Shown: piece after piece, positions 1 through 8,572 of the stretch
Layout: each line of letters begins with the position of its first letter
Numbering within the stretch: position 1 is the stretch's first letter
From: Salinisphaera sp040361255
Lineage (GTDB): Bacteria > Pseudomonadota > Gammaproteobacteria > Nevskiales > Salinisphaeraceae
DNA: 64,000 nt
Assembly: GCF_040361255.1 (NCBI RefSeq)
Contig: NZ_APNG01000001.1
Coordinates: forward strand, 186,001-250,000
Reading direction: 5' to 3'
Program-made: the position numbers and the translations under genes
Notes under the pieces: model-generated
Database searches by the model: none
Seen by the model: the letters and a program-made list of their open reading frames with translations, nothing else
What the model was told of the DNA's origin: nothing

Positions 1-37
1 CGAAACGGTGCCGATGCGGCGCCAAGGCCGCTCCAGC

Positions 38-634
38 CTAGAGTCCAGCCGGATTGCCGAACCGGTCCACGAACACGAATTCGTCAAGCGCACGCCGCTC
101 TCGGGGCTTGGTATCGCGCTCCAGCAGCGCTTGATTCATGTTATCGGAGGTTTCGCGATAGCCGATCGCCATGGCGGTGAATGCCTCGGCGTTTTCCGGG
201 ATCGCAAAGGCGCTGCGCGCGGCATCCGGATCGAGACCGATCATCTGATGCACGAACAGCCGGCGGGTGGTCGCTTCGGTGACCAGATTCGCCGACGCCA
301 AGCCCAGATCGTGTTCCGCGGCCTTGTTGAGCTCGCCGTTGCGGGTGAACGTGCGAACCACCACGCCCAGTGCAAGCACCGGCGCATTCTGTGCCCAGGC
401 GCGGTTGGCTTCGACCAGGCATTCGAGAATACGCGCATGGGTATCGCCTTGGCCCTTGATCCCCACGATATAGCGCCAGGGTTGCTCGTTGTAGGAGGAC
501 GGCGCCCAGCGCGCCGCCTCGAACACACTGGCCAGATCCTGGGCCGGCACCGGTTTATCGCTGAAGGCATAGGGGCTCCAGCGCACAGCGAGGGTGTTGT
601 GAATACGGTGATCGGTCGCTGCGTTTTTGCTCAT
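38..634 (-). CDS. nitroreductase family protein
   Basis: A 198-residue FMN-dependent nitroreductase-fold protein. An N-terminal RWSPYAF stretch (residues 18-24), the segment FEAARWAPSSYNEQPW and a C-terminal region ending near the KPRERRALDEFVF motif are typical of the family, whose members reduce nitro groups or quinones with NAD(P)H as homodimers in the cytoplasm. The length is close to the usual 190-220 residues. It lies 44 bp downstream of wrbA on the same strand, so the two probably form an operon for quinone or nitro-compound detoxification. The substrate cannot be told from sequence. Confidence 0.88.
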   Translation of the reverse strand: MSKNAATDHRIHNTLAVRWSPYAFSDKPVPAQDLASVFEAARWAPSSYNEQPWRYIVGIKGQGDTHARILECLVEANRAWAQNAPVLALGVVVRTFTRNGELNKAAEHDLGLASANLVTEATTRRLFVHQMIGLDPDAARSAFAIPENAEAFTAMAIGYRETSDNMNQALLERDTKPRERRALDEFVFVDRFGNPAGL

Positions 635-678
635 GCCCCTGTCCTTGCGGTTGCGTATCGGCGTATGGGCGAACTGTG

Positions 679-1281
679 TCAGAGGCTTAGCGCCGTGGCT
701 AGTCGCGCTAGCTTTTCGCCCTGATAGCGTGCGATCGATAGCTCCTTTTCGCTCGGCTGGCGCGAACCGTCGCCGCCGGCATAGGTCGACGCGCCATAGG
801 GCGAGCCGCCGCGCAGTTCGGAAATATCGAACAGCTCCTGAGCGCCAGCATAATCGACCGGCACGATCAGCATGCCGTGATGGGCCAGCGTGTTCCAGAA
901 CGAGGTGATGGTGGTTTCGTTGCCCGCACCCGTGGCGCTGGACGTGAACACGCTACCGAACTTGTTCACCAGCTTGCCGTTGGCCCACAGCCCGCCGGTC
1001 TGATCCAGGAAGGTACGCATCTGCCCGGACATGTTGCCGAAACGCGTAGGCGTGCCGAACACAATGGCATCGTAATCGGCGATTTCACCCGGCTCGGCCA
1101 CCGGCGCCGACTGATCCATCTTCGCGCCTGCGGCTTGCAACGCCTCGTCGCTCATCGTTTCCGGCACGCGCTTGAGGGTCACCTCGACGCCATCGACGCT
1201 TTTTGCGCCTTCGACCACGGCATTGGCCAGCGTCTCGATATGCCCGTACATCGAATAATAAAGCACCAGCATCTTCTTCAT
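679..1281 (-). CDS. wrbA: NAD(P)H:quinone oxidoreductase, WrbA type
   Basis: A 200-residue flavodoxin-like protein. The phosphate-binding loop YYSMYGHIETLA near the N-terminus and the GTPTRFGNMSGQM and LDQTGGLW segments are hallmarks of WrbA, which reduces quinones by two electrons using FMN and NAD(P)H. The reading frame is open upstream to 1410. I place the start at 1281 because AAGGAG sits 7 nt before this ATG and the protein then begins MKKMLVLYY, as homologues do. It is divergent from the LysR regulator at 1432 and probably co-transcribed with the nitroreductase downstream. Confidence 0.93.
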   Translation of the reverse strand: MKKMLVLYYSMYGHIETLANAVVEGAKSVDGVEVTLKRVPETMSDEALQAAGAKMDQSAPVAEPGEIADYDAIVFGTPTRFGNMSGQMRTFLDQTGGLWANGKLVNKFGSVFTSSATGAGNETTITSFWNTLAHHGMLIVPVDYAGAQELFDISELRGGSPYGASTYAGGDGSRQPSEKELSIARYQGEKLARLATALSL

Positions 1282-1431
1282 GATCAACTCCTTGTTCATG
1301 CAAATAATCGTCAGCACCGCGGTGGCTTGTATGCCGCCTCGATCGTATGGGCTCAACATAGAACGCATACGAAAACGATGAAAGCGAAGCCTTTTGGCAT
1401 ACTCGTTCAAATTATTTGATTAAGGCATCGC
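1282..1431. promoter_or_regulatory. divergent wrbA / lysR control region
   Basis: A 150-bp gap between the divergent wrbA and LysR genes, with an AT-rich core (about 1395-1425). A LysR gene divergent from its target usually binds and autoregulates this kind of region. I see no unambiguous T-N11-A operator or sigma-70 promoter, so only the regional assignment is offered. Confidence 0.45.
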
Positions 1432-2337
1432 ATGTCGGCTCAAACGCCCCCCGTTCGCCTGGAAGCACTGGAAGCGCTCGATGCGATCGACCGCTACGGC
1501 AGCTTCGCTGCCGCGGCTGCGTCGCTCTACCGTGTGCCATCGGCGATCTCCTACACGATCGGCCAGCTCGAAGCAGAGCTGGGCATCAACGTTTTCGACC
1601 GAAGCGGCCATCGCGCCGTACTCACGCCGGCGGGCCGCCTGTTGCTGGAAGAGGGCCGGCGTATTCTCACTGCCAGCCGCGAACTGGGCGCGGCCGCACG
1701 CCGGCTGGCCGACAACTGGGAGCCGGAACTGCGGCTTGCGCTCAACGGCTTGCTCGCGCCGTGCGAACTCTGGCCGGCACTGGCCGATTTCCATCGCGCG
1801 CATCCCGCGATCGACGTCCGCCTGAGTGAAGAAATCCTAGGTGGTAGCTGGGAAGCCCTGATCGAAGACCGTGTGGATCTCGCGATCGGTGTCACCGATC
1901 CGCCAACCCAGACCGGCATCCGCCGCGCAGCATTTGCCACCGTGGAATTCGTGTTCTGCTGTGCGCCCGACCACCCACTGGCCGAACACACCACACCACT
2001 GGACGAAGACTTGCTGCGCCACTACCGCGCCGTTGTCGTAGCCGATACGGCCCGCGCACTCGCGCCGCGCAGTGCCGGGCTGCTGGATGGGCAGCCACGG
2101 CTGACCGTGGGCAGCATGTACAGCAAGATCGAAGCTATCGAACAAGGCCTGGGCGTGGGCCATTGCCCGGCCGGGTGGGTGCGTACGCCTCTGGCCCAGG
2201 GCCGGCTCGTGACCCGCGAACTGGCCAGCCCGCGCGCGCCGCAGCCCTGCTATCTACTCTGGAAAAGCGCCACCACCGGGCGCGCGCTGCAATGGTTCAT
2301 CCAGCGCCTGTCGGCACAGACGCCCACGCAGGGCTGA
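1432..2337 (+). CDS. LysR family transcriptional regulator
   Basis: A 301-residue LysR-type regulator. The N-terminal winged helix-turn-helix includes GSFAAAAASLYRVPSAISY and the second-helix signature ELGINVFDRSG (about residues 23-60). A periplasmic-binding-like effector domain follows (about 90-295). The length is standard for the family. It is divergent from the wrbA-nitroreductase pair, which suggests it controls them in response to a quinone or electrophile. The effector is unknown. Confidence 0.92.
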   Translation: MSAQTPPVRLEALEALDAIDRYGSFAAAAASLYRVPSAISYTIGQLEAELGINVFDRSGHRAVLTPAGRLLLEEGRRILTASRELGAAARRLADNWEPELRLALNGLLAPCELWPALADFHRAHPAIDVRLSEEILGGSWEALIEDRVDLAIGVTDPPTQTGIRRAAFATVEFVFCCAPDHPLAEHTTPLDEDLLRHYRAVVVADTARALAPRSAGLLDGQPRLTVGSMYSKIEAIEQGLGVGHCPAGWVRTPLAQGRLVTRELASPRAPQPCYLLWKSATTGRALQWFIQRLSAQTPTQG

Positions 2338-2385
2338 AAAGCCACGCCGGCGATCCCGGGTTGGGCGCAAAAACGCGCGCCGAAC

Positions 2386-3183
2386 TCAGCTCAGCCCACG
2401 CGCCTCACGAATACGTTCGTAGGCGGCACCGATCTCGCGCGTTTTCTGTTCGGCCATATCGCGCATGCTCTCGGGCATGCCCTTGGCGGCGAGCTTGTCC
2501 GGATGGTTCTGGCTCATCTGGCGGCGATAGGCTTTCTTGACCTCGCCATCAGTGGCCGACGAATCCACCCCGAGTACCGTATACGCCTGTTCGAGTTGCT
2601 CTTTGGGGTCGATACCGGCTTTCGAGCCCATACCGTCGCCGGAGGCACGCCCGGGCCCACCGCCGGAGAGCATGGCCTCGAGCTGGCGGATTTCCATTTC
2701 CGACAGGCCCAGGGCGCGCGCCACGCGCATGAGCATGTCGTGCTCGGCATTGCTGACCTTGCCGTCGGCCGCGATCGCGGCGATCTGGACCTGCAGAAAC
2801 ATCTGGTGCAGCGCCCGCTGGCCGCGCGCGACCTTACGAAACGCAGCCACCTCGCCGTCCAGATCGAAATCGTCGGCCTTGCCCCGATTGAACGACGCCC
2901 GCGCCTGCGCTTTCTGTTCGTCGTTGAGCCGAAGCTTGGCAAACAGATCTTCGGCCACGCGTATCTCGTCGCGCGTGACCTGGCCGTCGGCCTTGCACAA
3001 CGCACCCATGACGGCGAACGTGGAATCGAGAAACTGCGCCCGAATCGTGCCCAGCGCGCCCTTGAGCAGCGTCATCGCCAGCATCTGTGCGCCGGCGAAA
3101 CCGAGAACGCCACCCAGCAACACGCCGGGCAGCCCCATGATGGCGCCGCCGATCACGGCGCCGATAATCATTGCAATAAGCAT
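2386..3183 (-). CDS. djlA: DjlA-type J-domain co-chaperone
   Basis: A 265-residue protein with the DjlA architecture. It has an N-terminal membrane segment rich in Gly-xxx-Gly (residues 1-30), a TerB-like helical domain (about 55-150), and a C-terminal J domain (about 195-265) with the essential His-Pro-Asp triad in NHPDKLAAKG. DjlA is an inner-membrane co-chaperone that stimulates DnaK ATPase and, in Escherichia coli, activates the Rcs envelope response. The domain order and length fit, and all key residues are present. It is convergent with the upstream LysR gene. Confidence 0.93.
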   Translation of the reverse strand: MLIAMIIGAVIGGAIMGLPGVLLGGVLGFAGAQMLAMTLLKGALGTIRAQFLDSTFAVMGALCKADGQVTRDEIRVAEDLFAKLRLNDEQKAQARASFNRGKADDFDLDGEVAAFRKVARGQRALHQMFLQVQIAAIAADGKVSNAEHDMLMRVARALGLSEMEIRQLEAMLSGGGPGRASGDGMGSKAGIDPKEQLEQAYTVLGVDSSATDGEVKKAYRRQMSQNHPDKLAAKGMPESMRDMAEQKTREIGAAYERIREARGLS

Positions 3184-3357
3184 GGGGGCGATTCTACCTG
3201 TTCGCGCGGACTGCGTGCGTGTACGAGCGCTCGCGTACCGACAGGCCTTGTCGTCACGTGTTTGTCATGCGCCTGTCATATTCGCGGCACAAGGTGTGCG
3301 TCGGTCGCATGCCGCGGCCTCGAACACCCATGCAGTCATCAGCGCCGGGGGCCTTTC

Positions 3358-4044
3358 ATGTCGCGTATCGCTCTTCGTTTTCTTGTTCGCGCGAGTCTGA
3401 TCGCGGGCCTGACCGCCCTCGCCGGCTGTGCGGGCGTGCGTCAACTCGATACCGGCGCCCCCAGCGGCGCGGCCAGTGCCGAATTGTTCGTGCCCTACCA
3501 GTTTCAGGTGCAGGCCATCGACGGCACCGTACTGCGCGACAACTTCTACACCTTCGACGGCCGCGATCAGACCCTGCGGGTCGCACCGGGCGAACACGAA
3601 CTCGTACTGCGCTATTTCGATCTGATCGCAGACAACGATGACCGCACCGACGACTACGCCCGCGTGCTATCCGAACCCATCACCGTCAGCTTTAGCGCCC
3701 GCGCGAACAGCCAGTACGCGGTCACCGGCGAGCGCCCGACCACCCCGGACGCTGGCGAAGCCTTTGCCGCCAACCCGAGCCTGTCGATCGAAAACCGGGC
3801 CAACGGCAATACGGTCAGCGGCGAAATCGCCGTGGCCGAACCCGAAATCGAAACCATCCGCCGCGGCAATACCGTGTTCGCCCCCGTGGGCAAGACCCCG
3901 GCCGCCAGTACCGACGCACCGCAGCCGGCGCCGGAGAACGCCCCGCCGCAGTCGCTGCAGATGCTCAAGTACTGGTGGAACAACGCCAGCCAGACCGAAC
4001 GCGATCGCTTCGAGGCCTGGCGCAAGCAGAACGGCGCCCAATAA
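3358..4044 (+). CDS. DUF2057 family exported protein (YccT/CsgI-like)
   Basis: A 228-residue exported protein. The start at 3358 gives a signal peptide with a lipobox-like LTALAGC, so it may be a lipoprotein. The body begins with an ELFVPYQFQVQAIDG beta segment, and the C-terminus MLKYWWNNAS...RFEAW is the conserved end of the DUF2057 family. E. coli YccT (CsgI) in this family acts in the periplasm to limit curli assembly. No curli genes are visible here, so its role in this organism is open. A Pro/Ala-rich linker lies at about 185-205. Confidence 0.78.
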   Translation: MSRIALRFLVRASLIAGLTALAGCAGVRQLDTGAPSGAASAELFVPYQFQVQAIDGTVLRDNFYTFDGRDQTLRVAPGEHELVLRYFDLIADNDDRTDDYARVLSEPITVSFSARANSQYAVTGERPTTPDAGEAFAANPSLSIENRANGNTVSGEIAVAEPEIETIRRGNTVFAPVGKTPAASTDAPQPAPENAPPQSLQMLKYWWNNASQTERDRFEAWRKQNGAQ

Positions 4045-4072
4045 TGGGGTCGAAGCAGCCGATTGGCGGCGA

Positions 4073-4756
4073 TTACCCGATCGCCGCCTCGACCACCTCG
4101 CCGTCGCCCACGACGAATACGCGATCACCCGCGGCCGGCGAAATACGCTGGCCGCCGGCAAAGCTGCAGAACGCCGGCAGCATCAAGCCGTCGGCATGGC
4201 GCCAGAACACGGGCACGCGCAGCCGTTCGCGGCCCGCGCCCAGATGAACCACCGGGTGCACATGGCCGGCGAGCACCGGCCCGCGCGCGTCCGCCTCGGG
4301 TTCGTGGCGTAGCACGAAAGGCGTATCGAACAGGCTGCCGGCATGCCAACGCAGGTCACAGTCGATAGGCAGCCGCTCGCCGCGATCGTGGTTGCCGCGG
4401 GTCACGATCATTTCGACCTGCGCATGTTGCGCGCGCCAGGCGGCAAAACGCGCCAGCCACGGGGTATCCGCCGCCGGCGGCGCATGCACGAAATCCCCGA
4501 GCACGATCAGCCGCTGCGCCTGCGTTTCGGCCAGCGCCGTGCCCAGGCGGGCGAGATCGGCATCGGTCGTGCCGCTGGGCACGCCCAGCCCCTGTTTGCG
4601 GAACACGCCGGCCTTACCGAAATGGGTATCGGCCACGAACAAGGTCGAACGGGCCGGCCAGAACAGGCTGTGATCGCCGCGCAGACACAGCCGCTCGCCG
4701 GCCAGTTCCAGCTCGACCTGACTGTGTGCGCGCGGGCTTTCAGCGCTTAGCGACAT
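4073..4756 (-). CDS. pdeM: ligase-associated metallophosphoesterase PdeM
   Basis: A 227-residue calcineurin-like phosphoesterase. The metal-binding motifs are all visible: DTHFGK, GDFVH, GNHD and GHVHP. The 'ligase-associated DNA damage response endonuclease PdeM' family matches in length and in the opening ELAGERLCLRGDHSLFWP, and is normally encoded with an ATP-dependent ligase, an Lhr-like helicase and an exonuclease. Here the helicase and ligase lie upstream on the same strand but are separated from pdeM by about 1 kb of repeats, so pdeM may be transcribed separately. Confidence 0.88.
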   Translation of the reverse strand: MSLSAESPRAHSQVELELAGERLCLRGDHSLFWPARSTLFVADTHFGKAGVFRKQGLGVPSGTTDADLARLGTALAETQAQRLIVLGDFVHAPPAADTPWLARFAAWRAQHAQVEMIVTRGNHDRGERLPIDCDLRWHAGSLFDTPFVLRHEPEADARGPVLAGHVHPVVHLGAGRERLRVPVFWRHADGLMLPAFCSFAGGQRISPAAGDRVFVVGDGEVVEAAIG

Positions 4757-5754
4757 GGCGTTTCAACAGTCCGCAATACAGGCGAAAGACGCCATGATAT
4801 CGGCTGCACTCAAGCGAGCGCCTTGCCCGCGAATCGCGCCAGCAAAAGCTGGGGCCGCGAAGATCTTCTTGTCCGCAGATCGACGCAGATTCACGCAGAT
4901 AAAAACGCTTCGGTTGAGGAATATTGGCTGCGCTCAGGCACGGAAGTGTCCGCAAATGAACGCGAAGATACGCAAATAAGCGGCAGATAGATCGACGGGA
5001 AGGTGCGTAAACCGCGCCCCAGACCTCGTACTCAACTTTACATCCAGTCAAACGCTGTCACGTCGCAAGCAGCTGAATTGCATATCGAACCACAGACTGA
5101 TCAATATCTTCGTTTGTCTTGATCTGCGTCGATCTGCGTCGATCTGCGGAAAAATGTCTTCCCGCTTTTCGCTTGTCTTGCATATGCAGACCCTGCGCTC
5201 ATTTGCGCACACCTCCTTAGACTGCTGGCGACTCGCGCCGCCCGTCTTTCCTATTCGCGGGCTTCGCGTTCATTCGCGCCCAGCCCTGGTTGTCCGCAGA
5301 TCGACAAAGATTTACGCGGAAAAAACGCTTTCGATGAAGCGCATTCGGCTGCGCTCCAGCAAAACTTAAGAGTCCGCGAATGAACGCGAAGACGCGCAAA
5401 TAAGGCGAAAGACCCATCGCGCGCGAAGGCCGGCTGGACTGCTGCTTGCCCCTTTCGATGATCGACGGTGTGATGGCTTCGTTCTTCACCAACCGCAGAT
5501 TTCGCAGATTACACAGATGAACAAGCGCGGCACATGCGCCTCACGACAGTGAACGACCGCGGTTTATTGTCTTGGACCTGTGTGATCTGCGTCGATCTGC
5601 GGACCTTTACTTACCGCTAGCGCCACCAAAGCCGCGGCGCCAGTGAGGCCGACCACCCGCCACCGCCAAATCAATCAATCTGCGTAATCGGCGTAATCTG
5701 CGGATAACCCGGTCTTCCCGCCTTCCATGTGCCGTACATTGGCGCGGCTCGCGT
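4757..5754. repeat. 1-kb gene-free nest of phased short repeats (modules A and B)
   Basis: No convincing gene lies between pdeM and the helicase. Module A consists of CGCAGAT units: forward at 4874-4900, 5295-5321 (degenerate) and 5494-5518; reverse at 5122-5148, 5585-5601 and 5678-5702. Module B consists of CGCRAAT/CGCGAAG units: forward at 4951-4977 and 5375-5401; reverse at 5253-5278; a half unit at 5757-5763 overlaps the helicase stop codon. Units recur every 9 or 10 bp. A followed by B forms a direct composite at 4871-4985 and again at 5291-5410, with a shared GGCTGCGCTC spacer motif. Arrays occur in both orientations. Confidence 0.85.
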
Positions 5755-8229
5755 TCATTTGCGGGCCGCTTTCTTCAGCTTATCCGCGGCGTTTTCCAGT
5801 TGTACGGTCATGCGCTCGACGCGATCGCGCCAGGATTCGTTCGACACCTGGCTGGCCACCCGCTCGACCCAGAGCGGAAAACCCAGCGGCGTGAGCCGCG
5901 GCGGGTTGGCGATGCACAGCGACTGGCCGGCGATGGCCTCGAGTGCGGCGGACACCCGGTTGAACTCCAGTTCGCGTTCCAGCACTTCGCGCCGGGCCTG
6001 GTCGAGCAACAGGTTATTCGCGTCATAGCGGGTAAGCACATCGAACACCAGCCCGCTGGAGGCCTGAACCTGACGCGCGCTCTTATGCGCACCCGGATAG
6101 CCGGAAAACACCAGCCCGGCGATCCGGGCGATATCGCGAAATGCCCGCTTGGACAGCTCGGCGGCATTCAGACAGGCCAGCAGGTCGTCCACCAGATTAT
6201 CCGGCGAGAGTGCGGCGCGCAGCTCGGCGTCGCTGAAATCGACCTTGTTGCGGGTAACGAGTTCGAAGCCGTAATCGTTGACCGAAAACCGGAACGAGGC
6301 CTTGTGCATCTGCGCCAGCCGCCAGGCCACCAGCGCCGACAGGCCTTCATGGGCAAGCCGGCCGGCAAAGGGGTAGAAGAACCAGTGCCTCCCTTCACGG
6401 CTGGTGACATGCTCGATGAGCAGTTCGTCGGCGGCCGGCAATGCCGACCAGCGGCGCTGAATTTCGAGCAGGTCCCGAATCGCGGCCAGTTCGGGCTCGC
6501 GGTAGTCGTTGTCGCGGGCGGCTTCCAGCAGGCCACGGATCGCATCGGCCAGGGTGCCGGAAATCGCCATGCGCCCGCCGGCCCAGCGCGGCACCTGGCG
6601 GTTCTTGCGCGTCGCCGCTTTCACATAGGCGGTGAGTTCGCGTACCCGCACCAGCTCGAGCAGGCGCCCGGAGAACAGAAAAACGTCGCCCGGCTTGAGC
6701 TGGGCGATGAAGCGCTCTTCCACCGTGCCCAGACGCCCGCCTTTCATGAAGCGCACGCTCATGGCCGCATCCGAGGTGATCGTGCCCATGGTCATGCGAT
6801 GACGACGGGCGATACGCCGATCGGTCACCCGCAGCCGACCGTCGATACGTTCGACGCGCTGAAACTCCGGATAGGCCGACAGCGCCGCGCCGCCGCGGGT
6901 GACGAAGTCCAGCGTCCACTGCCACTGCGCCTCGGACAGGTCGCGATAAGCCCGGCTGCTGCGCACCTCGGCGAGCAGGGCGTTTTCGTCCACCCCGCCT
7001 TCGCGGGTGCTGCCCAGCGCGCGGGTGACGATATGCTGGGAAAGCACGTCGAGCGCGCCGGTTAGCGGTGTACGTGCTTCGATATCGCCGGCCAGTGCCT
7101 TGCGCCGGGCGGCCGCGATCTCGACAAGTTCGAAGGCATGGGTGGGCACACACAGAATACGGCTGGCCGCGCCCGGACGATGGCCGGAACGCCCGGCCCG
7201 CTGAAGCAGGCGGGCCACGCCCTTGGGGCTACCAATCTGGATGACCTGATCGACCGGCGAGAAATCCACCCCCAGATCGAGGCTCGACGTGGCCACCACG
7301 CAGGCCAGGCGCCCGTCGGCGATCATGGCCTCGACCTGCTCGCGCAGGCCGCGATCCAGCGAGCCGTGATGCAGGGCGATACGCTCCAGCCAGTCCGGCC
7401 GGGCACGCAGCAGCGCCTGGTGCCAGAGTTCGGCCTGCGAGCGGGTGTTGGTGAACAGCAGCGTGGTTTCGGCGGCCTCAAGGGCCTCGATGACCGGTTC
7501 GACCAGGCGCGTACCCAGATGCCCGGCCCAGGGAAAACGTTCGATCGTGTCGGGGATGAGCGCTTCGATACGGGTTTCGGCCGGTACCAGGCCGCGAATT
7601 TCACGCGCGGCGCCCCCGCCGGTGAGCGCATCCGCGGCTTCGTCGATATTGGCCAGCGTGGCCGACAATCCCCAGGTCCGCAGGTTCGGGCGCAGACTGC
7701 GCAGCCGGGCCAGGGCCAGCTCGAGCTGTACGCCGCGCTTGCTGGACAACAGCTCGTGCCACTCGTCGACGACCACCCCGTCGAGCTGGCCGAACAGCGT
7801 TTCGTGGTCGGCATAGGACAACAGCAGCGCCAGGCTTTCGGGCGTGGTCACGAGCGCGCTGGGCAGCTTCTTGCGCTGGCGGGCCTTGATATGGCTCTTG
7901 GTATCGCCGGTGCGCTGTTCCACGCGCCAGTTCAGCCCCAGTTCGCCCGCGCTCGCAGCCAGGTGCGCAGTGGTATCGGCTGCCAGCGCGCGCAGCGGCG
8001 TAATCCACAGCAGGGTCAGGCCGGGATTGGCGTTGGGGTCGTCGGCGCGGGCCAGCCAGTCGCCAAGTGCTGCGAACCAGGCCGCCAGCGTCTTGCCGGT
8101 ACCGGTGGGCGCATGGATCAGGCCCGACTCGCCGGCGGCATAGGCCGCCCAGGCCTCGCGCTGGAAATCAAATATCTGCCAGTCGCGGGCGGCGAACCAG
8201 CCCTCGATACGCGCCTCGGCCGACTCCAT
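5755..8229 (-). CDS. ligase-associated Lhr-like DEXH-box helicase
   Basis: An 824-residue superfamily 2 helicase of the Lhr-core type. Walker A is HAPTGTGKT (residues 39-47), motif II is DEWH (155-158), SAT is in LSATLANID, and motif VI is QRAGRSGH. The C-terminal winged-helix and Lhr-specific region follows. These helicases translocate 3'-5' on single-stranded DNA and, with the adjacent ATP-dependent ligase, are implicated in resistance to cross-linking damage. The start codon directly abuts the stop codon of the small membrane protein upstream (8230), indicating translational coupling. The last codons overlap a module B repeat. Confidence 0.93.
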   Translation of the reverse strand: MESAEARIEGWFAARDWQIFDFQREAWAAYAAGESGLIHAPTGTGKTLAAWFAALGDWLARADDPNANPGLTLLWITPLRALAADTTAHLAASAGELGLNWRVEQRTGDTKSHIKARQRKKLPSALVTTPESLALLLSYADHETLFGQLDGVVVDEWHELLSSKRGVQLELALARLRSLRPNLRTWGLSATLANIDEAADALTGGGAAREIRGLVPAETRIEALIPDTIERFPWAGHLGTRLVEPVIEALEAAETTLLFTNTRSQAELWHQALLRARPDWLERIALHHGSLDRGLREQVEAMIADGRLACVVATSSLDLGVDFSPVDQVIQIGSPKGVARLLQRAGRSGHRPGAASRILCVPTHAFELVEIAAARRKALAGDIEARTPLTGALDVLSQHIVTRALGSTREGGVDENALLAEVRSSRAYRDLSEAQWQWTLDFVTRGGAALSAYPEFQRVERIDGRLRVTDRRIARRHRMTMGTITSDAAMSVRFMKGGRLGTVEERFIAQLKPGDVFLFSGRLLELVRVRELTAYVKAATRKNRQVPRWAGGRMAISGTLADAIRGLLEAARDNDYREPELAAIRDLLEIQRRWSALPAADELLIEHVTSREGRHWFFYPFAGRLAHEGLSALVAWRLAQMHKASFRFSVNDYGFELVTRNKVDFSDAELRAALSPDNLVDDLLACLNAAELSKRAFRDIARIAGLVFSGYPGAHKSARQVQASSGLVFDVLTRYDANNLLLDQARREVLERELEFNRVSAALEAIAGQSLCIANPPRLTPLGFPLWVERVASQVSNESWRDRVERMTVQLENAADKLKKAARK

Positions 8230-8535
8230 TCAGTCGCGCTTGCCGGGGTTCCAGCGTGCGGCCACCGCCCGCGCCTGTTCGGCCACCCAGGGAAAACGGC
8301 GCTCGAAACGGCGCAGCTGTTTCTGTACCCAGATCGAATAGGGCGCCAGCAGAATCGCCGAAATGATCAGAAACAGCACGCCCTGCAGGATCGGCAGCAC
8401 CAGCCCGGCGATACCCAGCAGAAAGAAGAACACGCCAAGACCGATACGCACATAGTCGCGCCAGGTCATGTCGGCAAAACGAATCCGCGTGGGCTCGGGC
8501 GCCTGCGATTCGGACTCGGAATGGCGGGTGGTCAT
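8230..8535 (-). CDS. small membrane protein (PGPGW/DUF454-like)
   Basis: A 101-residue protein with a hydrophilic N-terminus, two adjacent hydrophobic segments (about residues 28-68, IGLGVFFFLLGIAGLVLPIL then FLIISAILLAPY) and a basic C-terminal tail. The helical hairpin resembles the PGPGW/DUF454 membrane families, although the diagnostic PGPGW string is not seen. It lies between the ligase (37 bp upstream) and the helicase (directly adjacent) on the same strand. Its insertion into this repair operon is unexplained. The ATG at 8535 was chosen because frames further upstream overlap the ligase. Confidence 0.72.
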   Translation of the reverse strand: MTTRHSESESQAPEPTRIRFADMTWRDYVRIGLGVFFFLLGIAGLVLPILQGVLFLIISAILLAPYSIWVQKQLRRFERRFPWVAEQARAVAARWNPGKRD

Positions 8536-8572
8536 GGCGCGGCCCGCGCAGGGGCCATCTGGCTTGAACAGC

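Noticed and set aside
4757..5754. CRISPR array
   Set aside because: The repeats are 7-bp units every 9-10 bp, in groups of about three and in both orientations. There are no 20-40-bp repeats alternating with unique spacers, and no cas genes nearby.
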